Source: Mermis nigrescens
Taxonomy: Eukaryota; Nematoda; Enoplea; Mermithida; Mermithidae
Reading direction: 5' to 3'
Length of the DNA: 64,000 bases
NCBI GenBank assembly: GCA_036768485.1
Contig: JAVLUZ010000267.1
Coordinates: forward strand, 62,001-126,000
Shown here: positions 32,901-47,900 of the stretch, one piece after another
Layout of the letters: the number at the start of each line of letters is the position of its first letter
Position numbering within the stretch: the first letter of the stretch is position 1
Position numbers and translations under genes: made by a program
Notes under the pieces: generated by a model
What the model was told of the DNA's origin: nothing
The model's input: the letters and a program-made list of their open reading frames with translations, nothing else
The model's database searches: none

Positions 32901-35900
32901 TAGATTTATGACAATGAATTACCCACCTAATACAAAAATTCATCAATACGGTGCTAAGCGCCGAATAGTTTTGATATGCATTTTTGTTTTCAAGCAAAAT
33001 GCTTGTTCTTTTTGATGACAAATAATTTATTTCGAAATTTCAATTGACACGATGGCATTTTAAATTAAAAAAGAAGAGAAAATTACTGATTCCTGAAATT
33101 TTTACCTATCTTATTCCCCATAAGCTTTCTGCATACACAAAGACGGCCCCGAAAAGTATTTGTACAAGTGGGAAAATCTTTGCCGATTACAAAAAAAACT
33201 TAGAAGGCACGTTAAATATGCCAACATTGGCTCATCATTCCAGTTGGTGACCATAATTAGTCACAATAGATCGTATTTTATCGATGTAATTAAATGTGTC
33301 AAATGTCTAGAAATTGATTTCAATTTATATATACAAAAAGTTCGCTAGATCTAATTTTTTTGATAATGCAGAATAGATGTAGATAGGTAATGACTTTCGT
33401 TTTTTTCAACAACACTGATCCGACTTTATTATTAGTAATCTGGCATGTCTTTCTTTCTTAATCGTAAAAACAATCTGTATCAGTTTTTCTAGCCTATCAA
33501 ATTTTATCTCTGAAATTCACCGAGCTTTTAGAAGTATTTCGTGAAAATTCCCCCTGGCATTATTTTACCGATTTAAAACACTTTGACGGCTAAGCAAATG
33601 CCTTTTGGGAGCAAACACTGCTCTGCTTTGCTATCTCAATCGCGATCTTTACAAAAATGCACAGAAGAATTCGCTTATGTCTATTGATTCGTGGAAAATG
33701 TACATTGCTAGTGACTTATGTATGATCATACATGTAACAGGGGGATGGGGGATCCCCCACCCAAAGAAGGACGTCCCCCCATCCCCCCAGAGCCAGAAAA
33801 TTTTTGACAGCCCCTTCCCGATTTTCCCTCGATAATTTTTTGGCCTTTTTATGTAGGCCTTTTTTGGCCGTTTCTGGCCAAAAATTGGATGGCCAAAAAT
33901 TGGTGTTCATTCACCCCCCTAAAAAAGGCCGGGACCCCCCCCTAAATTTCGAGCCGTTACATGTATGCTTATGATATATATCTTAGATTCAGATTGCCTT
34001 TTAACTGAATAATTTTGTGTTCTTTTTAGCGTTTTAAAAGGGGATGGCTGGACCAAAACGGGATATAGCTCCTCGAAATTGCTTGTCACTTTCGTGTGAT
34101 TTGAGTTATAAAAATTCGCAATGCTTTCTTTCGGTTTCTACTTCATCGATGCACATGTTTGGGGTGTTTTTCAGGAAAAAGATGGTTAGTAGAATTAAAG
34201 GAATCCCAGTTCAGTAATAACGTCAAGTAAATTTTGTAGATATCGTTTCTACAGTGGCTTGGCTACATGATTAAATCTCGAAATTTTGATTGGGCTTAGA
34301 CGACACCACCCATTTTTAGCGAGATGTTAGTTTTAACTTTTATTCCTTTCCCTTTTTCTTAAAACATACACTTGCTTGCTTTTTCAACTATTTCTTCCGC
34401 TCTTAACTAACAACGTTTAGGTACATTTTTCTAATTGTTAATAAAAAATCTGAACGTCCACTGGCGCTATCCTCACGCTGAGAATGCATTTTAAACTTCT
34501 AATTTCTGAAAATTCAAGTTTTTTTCATATGTCATGACCTTACCGAAAATTATTTTACGTATTAGACAGATAATAATCCAAAGAAGACTGGATAAAATCG
34601 AGCAAATTCTACGCAATAACAAGCAAATCAGTCTTTTGCCCGTTTTGCGCAGCCTTTGTGTCGACCATTCCAATCAGCTGCTGCATTTTCTGGATAATTG
34701 TAAGTAAATCGGTGTATTCTGTATTTATGATATGCTATATACATAATTGTGCGAGTACATACTAGTACATACATATAGAGAAAATGCTAAGTAGTCCTTA
34801 TACTAATTTCAATGTACAATTTCCACTCTTGACTTATTCATATAAATTATGGACAAACGAAACCACTATTTTATTCGCTGGAATGAAAATCGAAATTGAA
34901 TTGTAATAATCGTCTTACGTCAAATCTGGCATTTCAAGGGCTGAAGAAAAATCATAATGATGTTTGTGGTGATAAAAAACGTGTTTTGACTACTCTAACT
35001 CTATGTTCAATCACTTGATTTCGCCTTTTGACCACCCTTTCTTGCATATTTATGCTGGGAGCCTACTGAAAAATCATTGCCAAATGCGATAAGCCATGAA
35101 GTCTACCTTCAAACATGTGACATTTTAAAATGATATTTGAAATGCACCCATTGTTCTGCTGATGAGAGCATACCTAAACTTACCGATTCCGATCCACTTT
35201 GCACTGAAATGCATATCATAATGCCATAACTTGATATATTTGGGCAAGAAAATGAATGTGAAAATGTGAAATTTGAGACCTATAGTACATAAGACGTATA
35301 AAATGTGAATGTAGCTACCTCAAATTCGCAGTACTTACCTAATCTTCAACTTTTGCAATGCTTTGATTCAATAGAAAGAATATAACATGTTGATGAAAAC
35401 GAATTGGTATTCGTATTTGCGTTGGAAGAAAAATATGCAGATGGAAACCTTAATCAATGAAATAAATATTTATTTATTTTTCTTCTTTTTTTGCCTGTTT
35501 ACTTAATCAGTATGACAACAACCATGCGCAATGAAAGTCTTGTTGAAGAGCTGCGACGGTTAAAACATTTCCTTGATTATTTGTCTCTGTGGCAAATCGC
35601 CTGACAGCAGTGAGCTTTTGTAAATCAAAGGAAGGCTGACACCTACCAACCTTCCCTGTTCCCATGTGACAGCTTGTAGGCCAAGCGTACGTAATATCTT
35701 TTTTAGAACCTTAAGAATCTTTTCGCCCAATTCTCAAAAATTTCACTTGTTCAAGCGTTTTCTAATCTCGTACATAAATATAGGTACATGATTGAGCTAA
35801 TATAATTCGTAAACCTGACACTGACATCATTTTGGACGAAAATGATTACTCGGCTTCTCTCTGCAATCAGCTAGGTAAAAAAGGGGAACGTCTGCACAAA

Positions 35901-38900
35901 ACATTGAAAATATGGAAACTCAAAACAAAAGAAAGGCAAAACAAGTTTTAAGTATCTAAGTATCGCAAAAAATTTGTGGCACTTGCCTTTGCACTTGCCA
36001 CTTGCCACTCGCGTTAATTGGCGTTTTATTAGATATTTATCGAAGACTTAACCGTTTTCTGTGTAAAGTTCGCTAATAACATAAGAAATAAGTTTTCTCG
36101 TGCTCTTATCGCATCTCGCTTAATATATGTGTCAGAACCGTTTTCAATGGGGGGCGGCCTCCCTTGACTGATAAAATTTTTTTCGGAAGGTAAGATAATG
36201 CACGGAAAGATGGGAAAATCGCATGTTTTTGTCATCTAATCTTCAAACTTTCGGCGCTTTGCGCCAGATGCAAAGTATTTTTCACAATGTTGGCTCTAGC
36301 GCGGCCAAAAAACGGCACTTTTTATAGGTTTTCAAGTGAGAAAAAATGTCAGAAGTTCGAATTTTATGATCCTAATGGATAGCGCATGTCGGAATACTCG
36401 TATGCGGTTTTTGCGAGCTATTCCGACGAATTTTTCGAGATATAGACCGATTTATGTAGGGTCCGCCCCTACCCTTGGCCGAATCTTGGAAGCCTGTATG
36501 TTTTAGTGCTCTTTTATGGTAAAATAAGGTCCATTTTCTTCCTTTCTTCTAAAATAGAATTTCTATCCGAAATATACTTATCGATTTTCATTTTTATTCT
36601 TTTTATTTCGACCAGAAAGTTTTTCACGGGGCTTTGATACGGAATCAAGCAGTGAATTAACGTGATTACGCTCGGTTAGCAAGCTCTGTCTCTGACCAAT
36701 TAAAAGTCCAAATATCCAAGTTTGGATTTGAATATTATGATATTAAAAAAGATTGTATTTTCTGCTTTAGGCATTCCAGCTCTCTGCCTTCAACATCCAT
36801 TATTTGCTGCCAGGGCATTTAATTGCATTGCCGACGTGCTAGGTATCGTGAGCGGGAATTCGGGTGGCTTGCGAAGTGGGCCAGGCTTGCATAAAGACTG
36901 GAGTGATGCATTGATGCACATAGAAGTGAATTGAATAACGGATAATTTTTCCATCAACTTTGGCAACATTCTCTATAGCAGTACTTTTGCATAAATCTCA
37001 CACACGCACACCGGTGGGTATGGGGGTATCCTCCTAGCAGGACTTATCTTACCTTCCTCAGGTCATTTTAAAACAAAATTTATTGCTCGAACCATGAAAA
37101 AGCGTCAAACAACGTCTAAAAATATAATTTGGAGTACGTATTTTCATTTCTCGAGCAGTAGACTGTTCAGTTCATTCATTCAGACACTTTTTCCATTATT
37201 TCGTATATATTTGATGTAACAGGTCATTTCTTCGAGCTGATTGTCGTTTATTTTCATGCAAATTTAACAAAAAATATTCGTGAAGAATAAAATATAACGA
37301 ATTAAGTATCAAAATTTGACTCTCGATAGCTAGATAATTACTCATTTACTCCCTCACAAGAAAACTATAGGTTAAACGCCTCCCAGAACTTTTGATATTG
37401 AGCATTTATATAATAAATTGTCTTGCAGAATGACGATTATGCCACCGCCGTGAAATTGCTCGCTCGTATTCGTACGTTGTGGATGGATAGCCCTTTTCGA
37501 ACAGTTAGAGCAGCTCGTCATTACGAGGCTGCTGCTCAAATAATCATCAGGAAGATTGTGAGCAATGTGAAACAAGTAATTTTGTAATCTTTTATCACTA
37601 AAATATAATAGAAGCGATATAGTTAACTAACGATTAAATGTTGGTTAAGTTTTCGAGCTAAGTCTGCGTGCTTGTATACACAACATGTTCACTTTCTACA
37701 TGCGTTAGATATCACACGATTCAATATTTTCCTGTAAGCCCTTATCCATCATATTGCGTATTTGTTAGTTTGGCCGATTTAGTTTCGTAAACCAATTGCT
37801 CCAATTTCACACTATTGACGGTAGCAAAGCAAGGCCTTATACAAGAGAGTTTCTACTGCTTTTCATTGAAAAAAATGCTAAGGCGCAGGTGCATTTAAAC
37901 GTTGAGAGCCGATTGGCCCATCCGCGCCCAAATGGCATTTACTGCTTTTATGACAGCCATACACAGTTTTTCTCGTATTTGTCATATTTTTTGATATTCC
38001 AATTTCAATCCGTTCGCATGAATCGTCGAATTAGCAGCTTCTAAAGTTTTACGCTACCCCCCCTTTTTTAAATTTTTCTGGTGCTTCACGTATTAATGAC
38101 ATTTATTTACTTTTTTGGAAGCCTGAAAGCCGTATTTTTGTGCAAGAAATAGATTTTGAAACGATTTTTAGAGCAGAAGCAGCTATTTCAGCATAGTTTA
38201 CTTCTATTTTCAAGCATAACTTTAAAAATTTTCGACGCTCCGCGTCAGTTGCTACAAATACAGCAACTCGAGCAGTAATTCAAGCTTCTAAACGTCCGTC
38301 CGCCTTAATTTCACAAAATTTTTCGGCGCTTCGCGCTGGATTTTCGTTAAAGTCAAAGAAATTGAATGATTTTGTAGCTCAAAATTTGTCGAAAATTTGA
38401 AAATATTGCGAGGAAATGTTGAGCCAAAAGCGATTTAAAATAGATATAGGCAACGTAAAACGCCGAAAAACGCTAGCTTGCACGCGAAGGGCAGAATTAA
38501 GGACCTATTTCTGACTGTTTTTGGAAAATTTTGGGTACCGCCTCCTCCTAGGAAAATTCGAGATCCGCCACTGGTCTCTGAATGAAATTTATCGAAAATT
38601 GTACGACTAAAATTATCATTTTGATTGTAAAAGATTAGCTTTGTGTAAAGTACAACAAATTATGCAAGCTCCCGGTCTATGCTGACGGTCAGCAACATGC
38701 ACGCAGTAATTTAATCCATCTCATTAAATCGGTCTTCTCGCATAGCTACATACTTCGCGTTCACGAGTTCAATGTTTTCTTGATATTTTTTGGCTTATAT
38801 TTAATTTTGGGATTTCGATTAGTTCATTCGACTGGATTTCCAATCGAAGTTGTTTATTGATTGGGATCGATTTTACACCGTTCAATGCACAGCACGAATA

Positions 38901-41900
38901 GATTTTGCCGGCGGATGGTCGGACACGCCGCCTATTACGAACGAAATCGGCGGCCGAGTTGTCACAGCCGCATTGAGCGTGGATGGCGAGGTAAATTTTG
39001 AACGAAATGGCTCGAATTCCAGGCATGTATCTCTGGGGGGAATGGAGGGGGTTCGGACCCCCTTCCAAATTCAGAAAAATCTGAAAAATAAGACTTTTTA
39101 AACGTTATTTTGTGCTATTTTTGGCTTTCTTGGGCGTAGCCCTCCCCCCGAAAATTTGTGTTGCCCCCCCCCAAAATAGGACGGCCAGCTACGTGCCTGT
39201 CGAATTCGTCATGTTTTTTTAATAAATGGATTATCAAACGGCAAAATTTTTTCCAATTCGATTTATATTTAGAGCCCTCCTAGGGAGGCCAAAACCTACA
39301 TAGGTATATCTGGGACGCGTACATATATAATGAAGTGCATTTTTCCAAGTTTTTCGAAGCTTACTAAATCCATAGGGGCCTCGTGTCTATGGGCATAGGG
39401 AGAAGTAAGAATAATGCTGTCACAAGCTCACCCTGGTAACCTCATTTTTGCTTATTCATCTATAAGACGGCTTAAGCCAAAAGTTGGAATGAGCGACAGG
39501 TCGTTTGGTCGAGGGTATTTTTTGCACAATTCGAAACATTTTTTATGTTTCCTGTGTACATTATACACAGCACAAATATGTAACACGAATAAATGTTAAT
39601 TGTTGCTTTTCGATTTTCGATGCAATTTAAAAATATGGACTCCAACATACGTGTTCCTGGGGGTTGACCCCCTAGAATAGCTACTGACTATGCATGTACA
39701 GCATGAGTATTCTGGGGGTCAGGCCCGAAAAATTTCCAAAAAGTGCCTTTTTTGGGCTTGAAAACGATGGGTATCTTCCTAAAACTCAAGAACATCTAAA
39801 AAAGGTTGAAAAAACAAAGTCGTAGAAAATGTAGTCAAAAATGTGAACATGGCGCGAAGCGCCGTTTTTTACAGTTTTTTAAAAAATCGACAATTCTGGG
39901 GAGGATCGTAGCCATTTCCGCGGGGGTCAGTTGCCGTTCTGGGGCTAAACCTCCCAGACGCCCCCGCCAAGAACACATATGCTACTGACTCCCACAAAAT
40001 AGCTGCGGTCCCCCATAATTGTTGATTTTTCGTAGAAATCGTAAAAAGTGTGCCTATTTATGCGTTTTTAGCTCACTTTTTGCTCAAAAGTCTCAAGTTT
40101 TCGGCGCTTCGCGCCATATATACATTTTGTGACTATATGTTTGTCAATTTACTCAATTTTTCAGATATTTTATTGTTGTTATGCCCTAGAAAGAACGAGC
40201 ATTGTCTGAAACGTCAAAAACGGTATTCCTAGACGTGTACTTATCATTTTTTAGCCCAAAAAAAGCACTCTTAAAAAATTTTTGGGTCTGGCCACCCAGA
40301 ATTTCCAAAGTTTTTGTATAGTACTAGTAGTAGATGTCTCCTTTGTCGCAACCATTGTAAAATATCGATTTGCGTTCAGCGGCCTATCAAAGCAAAAACG
40401 AAACGCATTCAAGAATGCGCAATTTCGGTATTTCCCGATTTTGACGTTGATTCGACCAGCTTTACACTCTGTTCACTTGACGACTTGAAATCATACAAAG
40501 ATCCGACCAATCCAGCTGCTTTCATAAGTGCAATATTGATATGCGCTCAAATCGTTGATGTAGAATCTAGTTCGAAATTAAATGATCAGTTGATGGACAG
40601 GTGGAAAGGAGGTTTTGAAATACGTTACGTGACGCATTTGCCACGAGGCTCGGGTAAAAATAATGTAATTTTACTCATTGAAAGAGTAAAGGGTCCGCTT
40701 CTTATTTTCATGATCGTTTTTAATATAAGTAAGTCACTGTTCAGTTGTAAATACGGGCATTCCTTGTCCTATTTTGGCCGTAAATTTATGGCGTTTTATG
40801 GGTTAAAAAATGTACAGATTTATAAATAAACCCCGAAAAAATTTTGAACTCGGACAATTTTTAATTTTTTTCGATTCAAGTTCATGCATTTATGGGTTAA
40901 AAGAGCGAAAAATTGAAAATTTGCCGCCAAATGCTGACAAAATCGACATTTACTCTTTCGGCCCTCAAATGGTGCGTGAGAGGATCGATGGATGAGGAGG
41001 GGGTATTACCTTACGCTGAAGGATCAGCCAGTCAGGTGTTATTCAGTGATTTTAAGCTGATGCAACGTTTTTTGCTTCATTTTTGAGGTCAAAAACATTA
41101 AAAATGTCAGAATTTTTTCGGCACTCTTTTATGTACTTTTTATTCAAGAAAGCGTCCTCAATTGATCAATTTCTGTGTTGTTTTTTAGAAGCGATATAAT
41201 GCACTTAAAATGGACCTAAAATGCGATATTACCACAAAAACGTCTTGTAGACGATTTTGAGTATTTTATTTTTTTACACAGCAAAAAAATCGCGAATCTC
41301 AAATTAACCGTTTTGTATTTCTGGAATTTTACCACCGCCTGCTGATCCTTACCCTTTGCATATATGGCTCAAAGCCGTATGAATGTGCCCGGTTGTTTGA
41401 CTCCTCAAGTGACCTTTGATGGCAAGTATTTTGCAGTAAAAAAGTATACGAGCACAGGTGTTAGCCTAAATTTACGATGCGTACCTATGTATGTATGTGC
41501 CGATAAAATCAATCGCGAATTCGATTAAATTGCTTGGCTGTAGTAGTGTTGAGTTTCAAGAATTTCGCCAAACTCGCTACGTTCGATCTGTAACATTCTT
41601 TTTCGCTTTTAAAGGACTTGGAACGAGTAGTATTTTGGCCGGTTGTATTCTTAAGTCACTGTGGCAAAGCACTGGGCAACTTGTGGACATAAGCACGATT
41701 TTGCACGCCGTGAGTATAAAATTTATTCACGTGTACTGTATTTTTTATGCAATGTATTTCAACCTTCGAATCACAAAAGAGTAATAAGCATGCATTATCT
41801 TGGAGAGAGTTCGAGGGTTTTTAACCCCCTCCTCTCCCACCAGAAAAGTTTTCACCGCCCCTCCCCCAGGAATTTTTTCACCCTACCCATAATTCGCGAT

Positions 41901-44900
41901 TTTTTAAAAATTTCCAAAACTTTCTAAAAAATTCGTAAAAAGATGCAGTTTCAAACGTTTTCAGCTGGGTACCCGTAAGTGCTAGATTTTCGGCGCTTCG
42001 CGCCACATACTCGTTTTTCACTATATTTTATTTGCCTTACATATTTGAATTTTTTGTTTTTTCGAAATTTTTTTCTTTTTATCCTCTAGAAAGGTAGGGC
42101 ATCGTCAGCAACATCGAAAATGGTGTTTTTCCAGTACACGCGCACATAGGGGGAGGGTGAGGGGGTATTATCCTCCCCCGGAAGGGTCAGCCGGACAGGT
42201 CCTGTTCGGTGATTCCGAGCTGATGGAACGTTTTTTGCATCACTTTTGAAGTCAAAAGCAGTAAAAATATAAAAATGTTTCCGGTGCACTTTTATAAACT
42301 TTTACTCAAGAAAGCGCCCAAAATTGATAAATTTTAGGATTTTTTAGTGTTAAAAGTGATATAATGTTAAACGGATTTTCCTTCGTAGAGGGATGAATCA
42401 GTAATTGCGTTATTTAATGCCAAATTTTCGCTCTACCGATCTTAATTGCTCGTGAAGTTTTTCCAGGACGAGGTCTTAAGGAGCTAACGACTGTTTGAGT
42501 CTTTTCCGATAATGTTCTGGAAAATTTGGGGCGAATTTTTATTTCAACGGCTATGTTAGTGCAAGCTTTTGTTACCTAATCGATCGTTCAGATATTTTTG
42601 TCGTTCTTTACCCTCCTCTCCTCAATTAGCTACAAATAAACGGTGATACCATTTTGATCCATTGTATTTTACTCAGATTAATGCTTAACTTTGCATTAAA
42701 ATAAATTACAACAAGGGCGTTGAAATGACTTGGACTATCAAACATATACAAAACATTGGAAGAAAAGTGCCTGTACGAATAAGTGAATAGACTACTGTTC
42801 AAAAAAATTATATGCACTTGAAATATATGTACATATACTGTTGACGTCATTTGGTGCTGTTTTATTGTTCAATAAATAGGTTTTGGACAAAAATGGCCTG
42901 GGGGTGTGTGCTTTTTAAAAGTTTTGATTGGAAAGAGACTTCGGTACCCCTCCCCCGTGTACATGTGTGCGTTGCGCATAATTTAGATGGTTTGGCAATG
43001 TTACATACGTATTTTATGTCGGTTCGCAATGTTTAATTTTTTACTTTTTACAAATTCGATTAACATTAACAGTTCTATTGGCCAATGCCTGCCTGACAGC
43101 CGGAAGTGATTCGCTTGCAGTATTCATATTTTAGTCAAACTATGCATCTTTGCAACATTATGATCAAGGACAGGGGCCTTTCTTTTCTATACCTTCGCAT
43201 TACAACTTGAAATTTATCTAAAAATTCAATTTTACTTCCACCTTTTCATCAGTAGACAGGCGTTCCTCTGATTTGAATGAAAAATAGCGCATGGATTGTG
43301 ATTGTTTGTTGCTGCTAGGTCATATTTACTTCAGTCGATTGTTTAGGTGTTATACGTTGAACAATTGTTGACAACTGGAGGCGGCTGGCAAGATCAGGTT
43401 GGGGGTTTGTGCGACGGTGGCGTAAAAGTTTGCCGTTTGGAACTCAACCGGATATGCTTCGATGTTGTTCCTGTATCGCCCGAGAATCTAAATTTCATCA
43501 ATAGTCGATTGCTATTAGTTTACACTGGGAAAACAAGATTGGCCAAGAACTTGCTGCAGGTGAATAATTTTTTGATACCTCTACTTATCATAATACTCAG
43601 CTAAATTTGGATATAAATTGACAGGGAAAGCCTCCTGAGCTGGATTTTTGGTTTTAAATATTACTTAAGAGTTTTGCGAGTCTCTGAAAAGTATATGTGA
43701 TCATGGTTTTTGAAGAGAACACAAATTATTTATACCCGCACTGTGCCATGAGAGATAAGCGCAATTTTAAATATAGTTTAGTCAGGAAAAGTCCTCTGAG
43801 CTGAATTTTCGGTTTAAATATAGCTAAAAAGTCTGATCATATATATGGTTAATTAATTTTTTTGTAGTTTACAGTCTTACTGCATCATAAATTATGAGCG
43901 TAAATTCGAATATAATTCAGCCAGAGAAAGTCTTTTGAGCTGGTTTTTTGGTTTTAAATATAAGTACAAATTTTCTCGAGTCCTCCTTAAAAGTCTGTCT
44001 GATTGTAGGGTTCGAAGAATACGAAAATTAATTTTTCTAGTCTACTACACTCTCTCTGTATCATAAAAGGTTAGTAAAAATTAAAATATAATTTATCTGG
44101 TGAAACTCTTCTGAGCTTGATTTTTAACTTTAAATATTACTACAAAGTCTAGCGACTTGTGTCTGCAGTAAAATTCATGCGTACATATGTGTGCAGGTTT
44201 TTTTGTACAAGGTCCGTTTGTACATGTACAAAGATGGTCCCTAAAAGTCTTTGTACATTTCGTACACAAATTTTTGGGTACTATAATATGGTACAGTAGC
44301 GATTTTAGTGTGGCAAAAACAGAGTTGTTCGACTTTTGGTTACGTATTTTAGCAATTCCTAGGTTTCTGAGGGCAAAAATCAGTAATAATCGTCTCAAAA
44401 CGGCGCGAAGCGCCAAAAGATTTGGCATTTTTCCTTTCAAAATGCGATTTCTGAAATTATAAAGATATATAGAACACACAATTGCTCATTTCGGCGCTAG
44501 AATTTTTGCGAATTTCGAACCTTTTTTGCAGTTTTTGTCTTCCGAAAAATCTTAGTACGTGTACAAAGACGGTCCCCAAAAGTCTTTGTACATCGCGGAA
44601 ATCTTTGCCGAATACAAAAAAAACCGTGACGTGTTGCCGAAAAATTTATTCTTTTTGATCGTCAAAAAAGTTCTTCTGCTTTTATTCAATATTTTGACAT
44701 TAGCACAGCTACATATACTTATTTTTTGTATGTGTAAACGAATATGCGCACGTGCACACTGAGATTTAAGGTATGTATAACGATAATTTAACTTTTGGGA
44801 AGCATACCCCAGGTCAACTTAATACCTCATCATTCGTACTGACAGACCTTATCCTTTCCTTGTTTTATGCCCCATGCAGGATTGACCATGCGTCTTCATG

Positions 44901-47900
44901 AAGAGCAAAAAATGACCGATTTTTTCATTACCTTTTAATTTATTTTTTTTGTTTCATTTCTTTCAAATCATTCATAGAAGTCAATGGCCTTTGTCCTTAT
45001 TATTCAGAAATTTTTTCCCTTCATTGTCAGCCTGCTTTAAATTTTAAATGTCTCTAATTGTTGATTTCTAGGAAGTTGTTCGAAATTGGTTTGCCAAGGA
45101 ACCACGTATCATTAGCACATTCGCTGCTCTGATTGATAATGCCCTTAGATGCGAAATCGCCTTACGGCATGGTAATATTATGTACATGCATGTAACGGCT
45201 CAAAATTTCGAGTAGGGGTCCCGTGCCATTTTTGGGCGGCGCAAATTTAGAGGCTCGAAATTTGGGGGGGGTAAGTAACCTCTAATTTTTGGCCAAAAAC
45301 GGCCAAAAAACACCTAAAACGGTCTAAAAATCGGGGTGAAGTCAAAAATTTACGGTCAAAAAACCTATAAACGGCCGAAAAATTTAATTTTTTCCAAAAA
45401 TCGAAGAGAGGGGTGGCTCAAAATTTTCCGGCTTTGAAGGGATGGGGAGATGGAGCAACCAATTTTCATTGGGGGATCCTCCATCCCATCCCCTTGTTCC
45501 ATGTATAATTACGTAGTATAATTAGTTCGCAAGCTTGTAAGGGGGTGTTGAAAGATATTCCTACTTGTATGAATTCTTTACTTCGACATGTAAAGGATTT
45601 GTGAAGTAGAGCACGTTATATAGGAGGCTTTGGTGAGGTGCACGTACTGATTTAGTGCAATTTATTTTTTTGTGAAAATCTACAACGCTGAAATTTGTTA
45701 ACTTTCTTGCATATTATTCCTATTGCACGAACACAAGGAATAAATAATTGATTTTTATTGTTTCCTGCAGATTTTCAGCCTGTATTTTATAAATTGTTTT
45801 GCTGTTTGCGTCAAGTTTTTGCTCAGAAATGATATTTAATTAAATTTTGGCCGCAAAACATTTTTCGAATATTTGCGTGAAATTTTCTGAATATTTCGAC
45901 GTTTAATTTGAAATTTGTGTTGCACTACTTAGACTTTGGGGGAAGGTTGGGGCAACACCGTCCATTACAGAGTATCTGAATCTGCCACAGACAAAATGCT
46001 TCATGTTCGTCACTGTTTAACAATCCGTTAGGTTTCTGACATCAATGGATAACCTTATCCTGTAATGACATCCATTCATCGATCGTTTTTTCAATTTTTC
46101 TAAAAATCCATTATATAAATTGTGTTGATGAGTAATGATGCAATTCTTCATTTTTTGTTCATGATTTATGTATAAACTGAATTATTTATTACTGAAAATG
46201 AGACTATAAATTTTGAATCGGTTTTTCGTGTTTGCTTTAGCCTTCAAGTGAATGAAATCAGGTGAAACCGCATTAATTTGAATGATATCGATTTTTTAAG
46301 AATATAATTTTTGTTCCTAGTCCCGCGTTTTTAGCGTTCGCATTCTCAGAAATTCCGTATCTTTTTGGGAACTGCTTTTATAAAGCCCTGGACTTAAAAC
46401 AGCAGTGAGGGCTATTACCGATAAAGACTTACCTGATTTTGTATTATGAAAGTTTTTTCACGCTTCGTTTTTCAGCTTCGTTTGCGTACATTTCTGTACT
46501 ATGATTTTTTAAATTTGCTCTTCAACTCCTTCGATCCAGTTCACTTGTCCGGAGAAATTGATTTTACGAAACAGTCCTGCCTTGAATTCAATTGATTTTT
46601 TCTCAAAAAAATTCAGATTAAACCAGTCAAAAGCGTTATTGGCGTGACAAAAGTGATGCATGAAATGAGGTGATGATGCATTTATAATGTGTAAGGAAAG
46701 GACCTATCGAAGAAATTATAATTGTTATAACTCGTGCATTTTTAGAAAGACTGACTGTTCACAATTTTTGATGATGCATTTGTAATGTGTTAGAACAGGA
46801 AACATCAAAGAAATTATGATTGTTATAACTCGTGCATTTGTAGAAAAACTGTTGACAATTTTTGAGCCGCAAATTAAAGGTGATTTCTAACTTGAATGCC
46901 GAACCTCGTGCTGATTCGATTAATTTATGTTATCACGTCAATTTGGATTAAAAGTCAGCAATTGATGAGGTAAAGTTGATTTTTTTAAAGTGATTTAAAA
47001 TCGACTCGGAGTTGTCTATTAAACATAGATGTAATGGCTCTAAATTCTTGGAGGGGGTCCCCGGCCATTGAAATGCCTTCCAATTTTTGGCCAAAAATGA
47101 CCAAAAAACGCCTATAAACGACCAAAAATCACAAATTTTCCCAACATTGGGAGAAGGTCAAAACTTTTCTTGTTTTAGGGGGATGGGCGACCAATATCGA
47201 ACGGGCGTTGTGTTTCTATAACTTTTCGCTATAGATTCTATCATGAAAGGTTAATCCTCAGGTGCAGCGATTTTTCTCATTTAAGAATATTTTAGGTGAC
47301 TGGGATTCACTGGCCGCCTGTGCCAAAAAATACGTTCAACAAAAGGTTGAACTGGCACCTGGTAGTTTGCCGAACGAAGTTGCGACACTCTTGACTTACT
47401 TGTACTCGAATGATATAATATACGCCGGTTGGTTAGCTGGAGCGGGAGGCGGAGGCTTTTTGTACCTGTTCACCAAAAAGCCAGATTGCAAGGAAATTAT
47501 AGAGCACATTTTGTTGTCTGACTTGGTAATAAACAGTTGATTTATTAACATGCTTACTGTGTTTTTCATGTCGAAATGTCACATGCATACCCTTTAAAAC
47601 GATTAAAATGGTATTTCGCCCGTGAATAGGGATTTTTGAACCTATTATTTGACGGTTTGGGGTAAGTTGGGTACCTACCTTGCATGGGCGGGGTGGTCTG
47701 GGGGTGTACACTCCCGCAGAAGTTGAATAACCCCCCGCAGTTTACTGTAGACCCCATAATTCTAATGACATTTTTGATCGAGATCATACTGTCGGACATC
47801 GTTTAGCGCTGATTCATGGTTCGAGCAATAGGTTTAGGCCCGAAATTACCCTCGAGGTTGGGCTGCTTTTGAGAGTCCTGCTAGGGGACACCCCAGTGTG

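Larger units (their letters stand above)
32234..34029 (+). other. FCSK intron 7: repeats
   Basis: It holds an inverted R1 copy (32295-32705), a TACAAAG repeat (33125-33215) and an R5 repeat (33733-33965). Nothing else was recognised. Confidence 0.55.
38991..40379 (+). other. FCSK intron 12
   Basis: It holds a 180-bp hAT MITE (39020-39199), an R1-like segment (39640-39990, hairpin at 39850) and an R1 copy (40010-40310, hairpin at 40101). 39200-39640 shows nothing recognisable. Confidence 0.55.

Noticed and set aside
34030..34190. Alternative FCSK exon 8 frame reading PRNCLSLSCDL...SVSTSSMHM with donor AAGATG|GTTAGT
   Set aside because: It looks reasonable against the family but does not match the phase left by exon 7; the region is too diverged to decide.
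37796..38044. 82-codon frame between FCSK exons 11 and 12
   Set aside because: Exons 11 and 12 join in phase and align contiguously with the family, so no exon is needed; the frame matches nothing I know.
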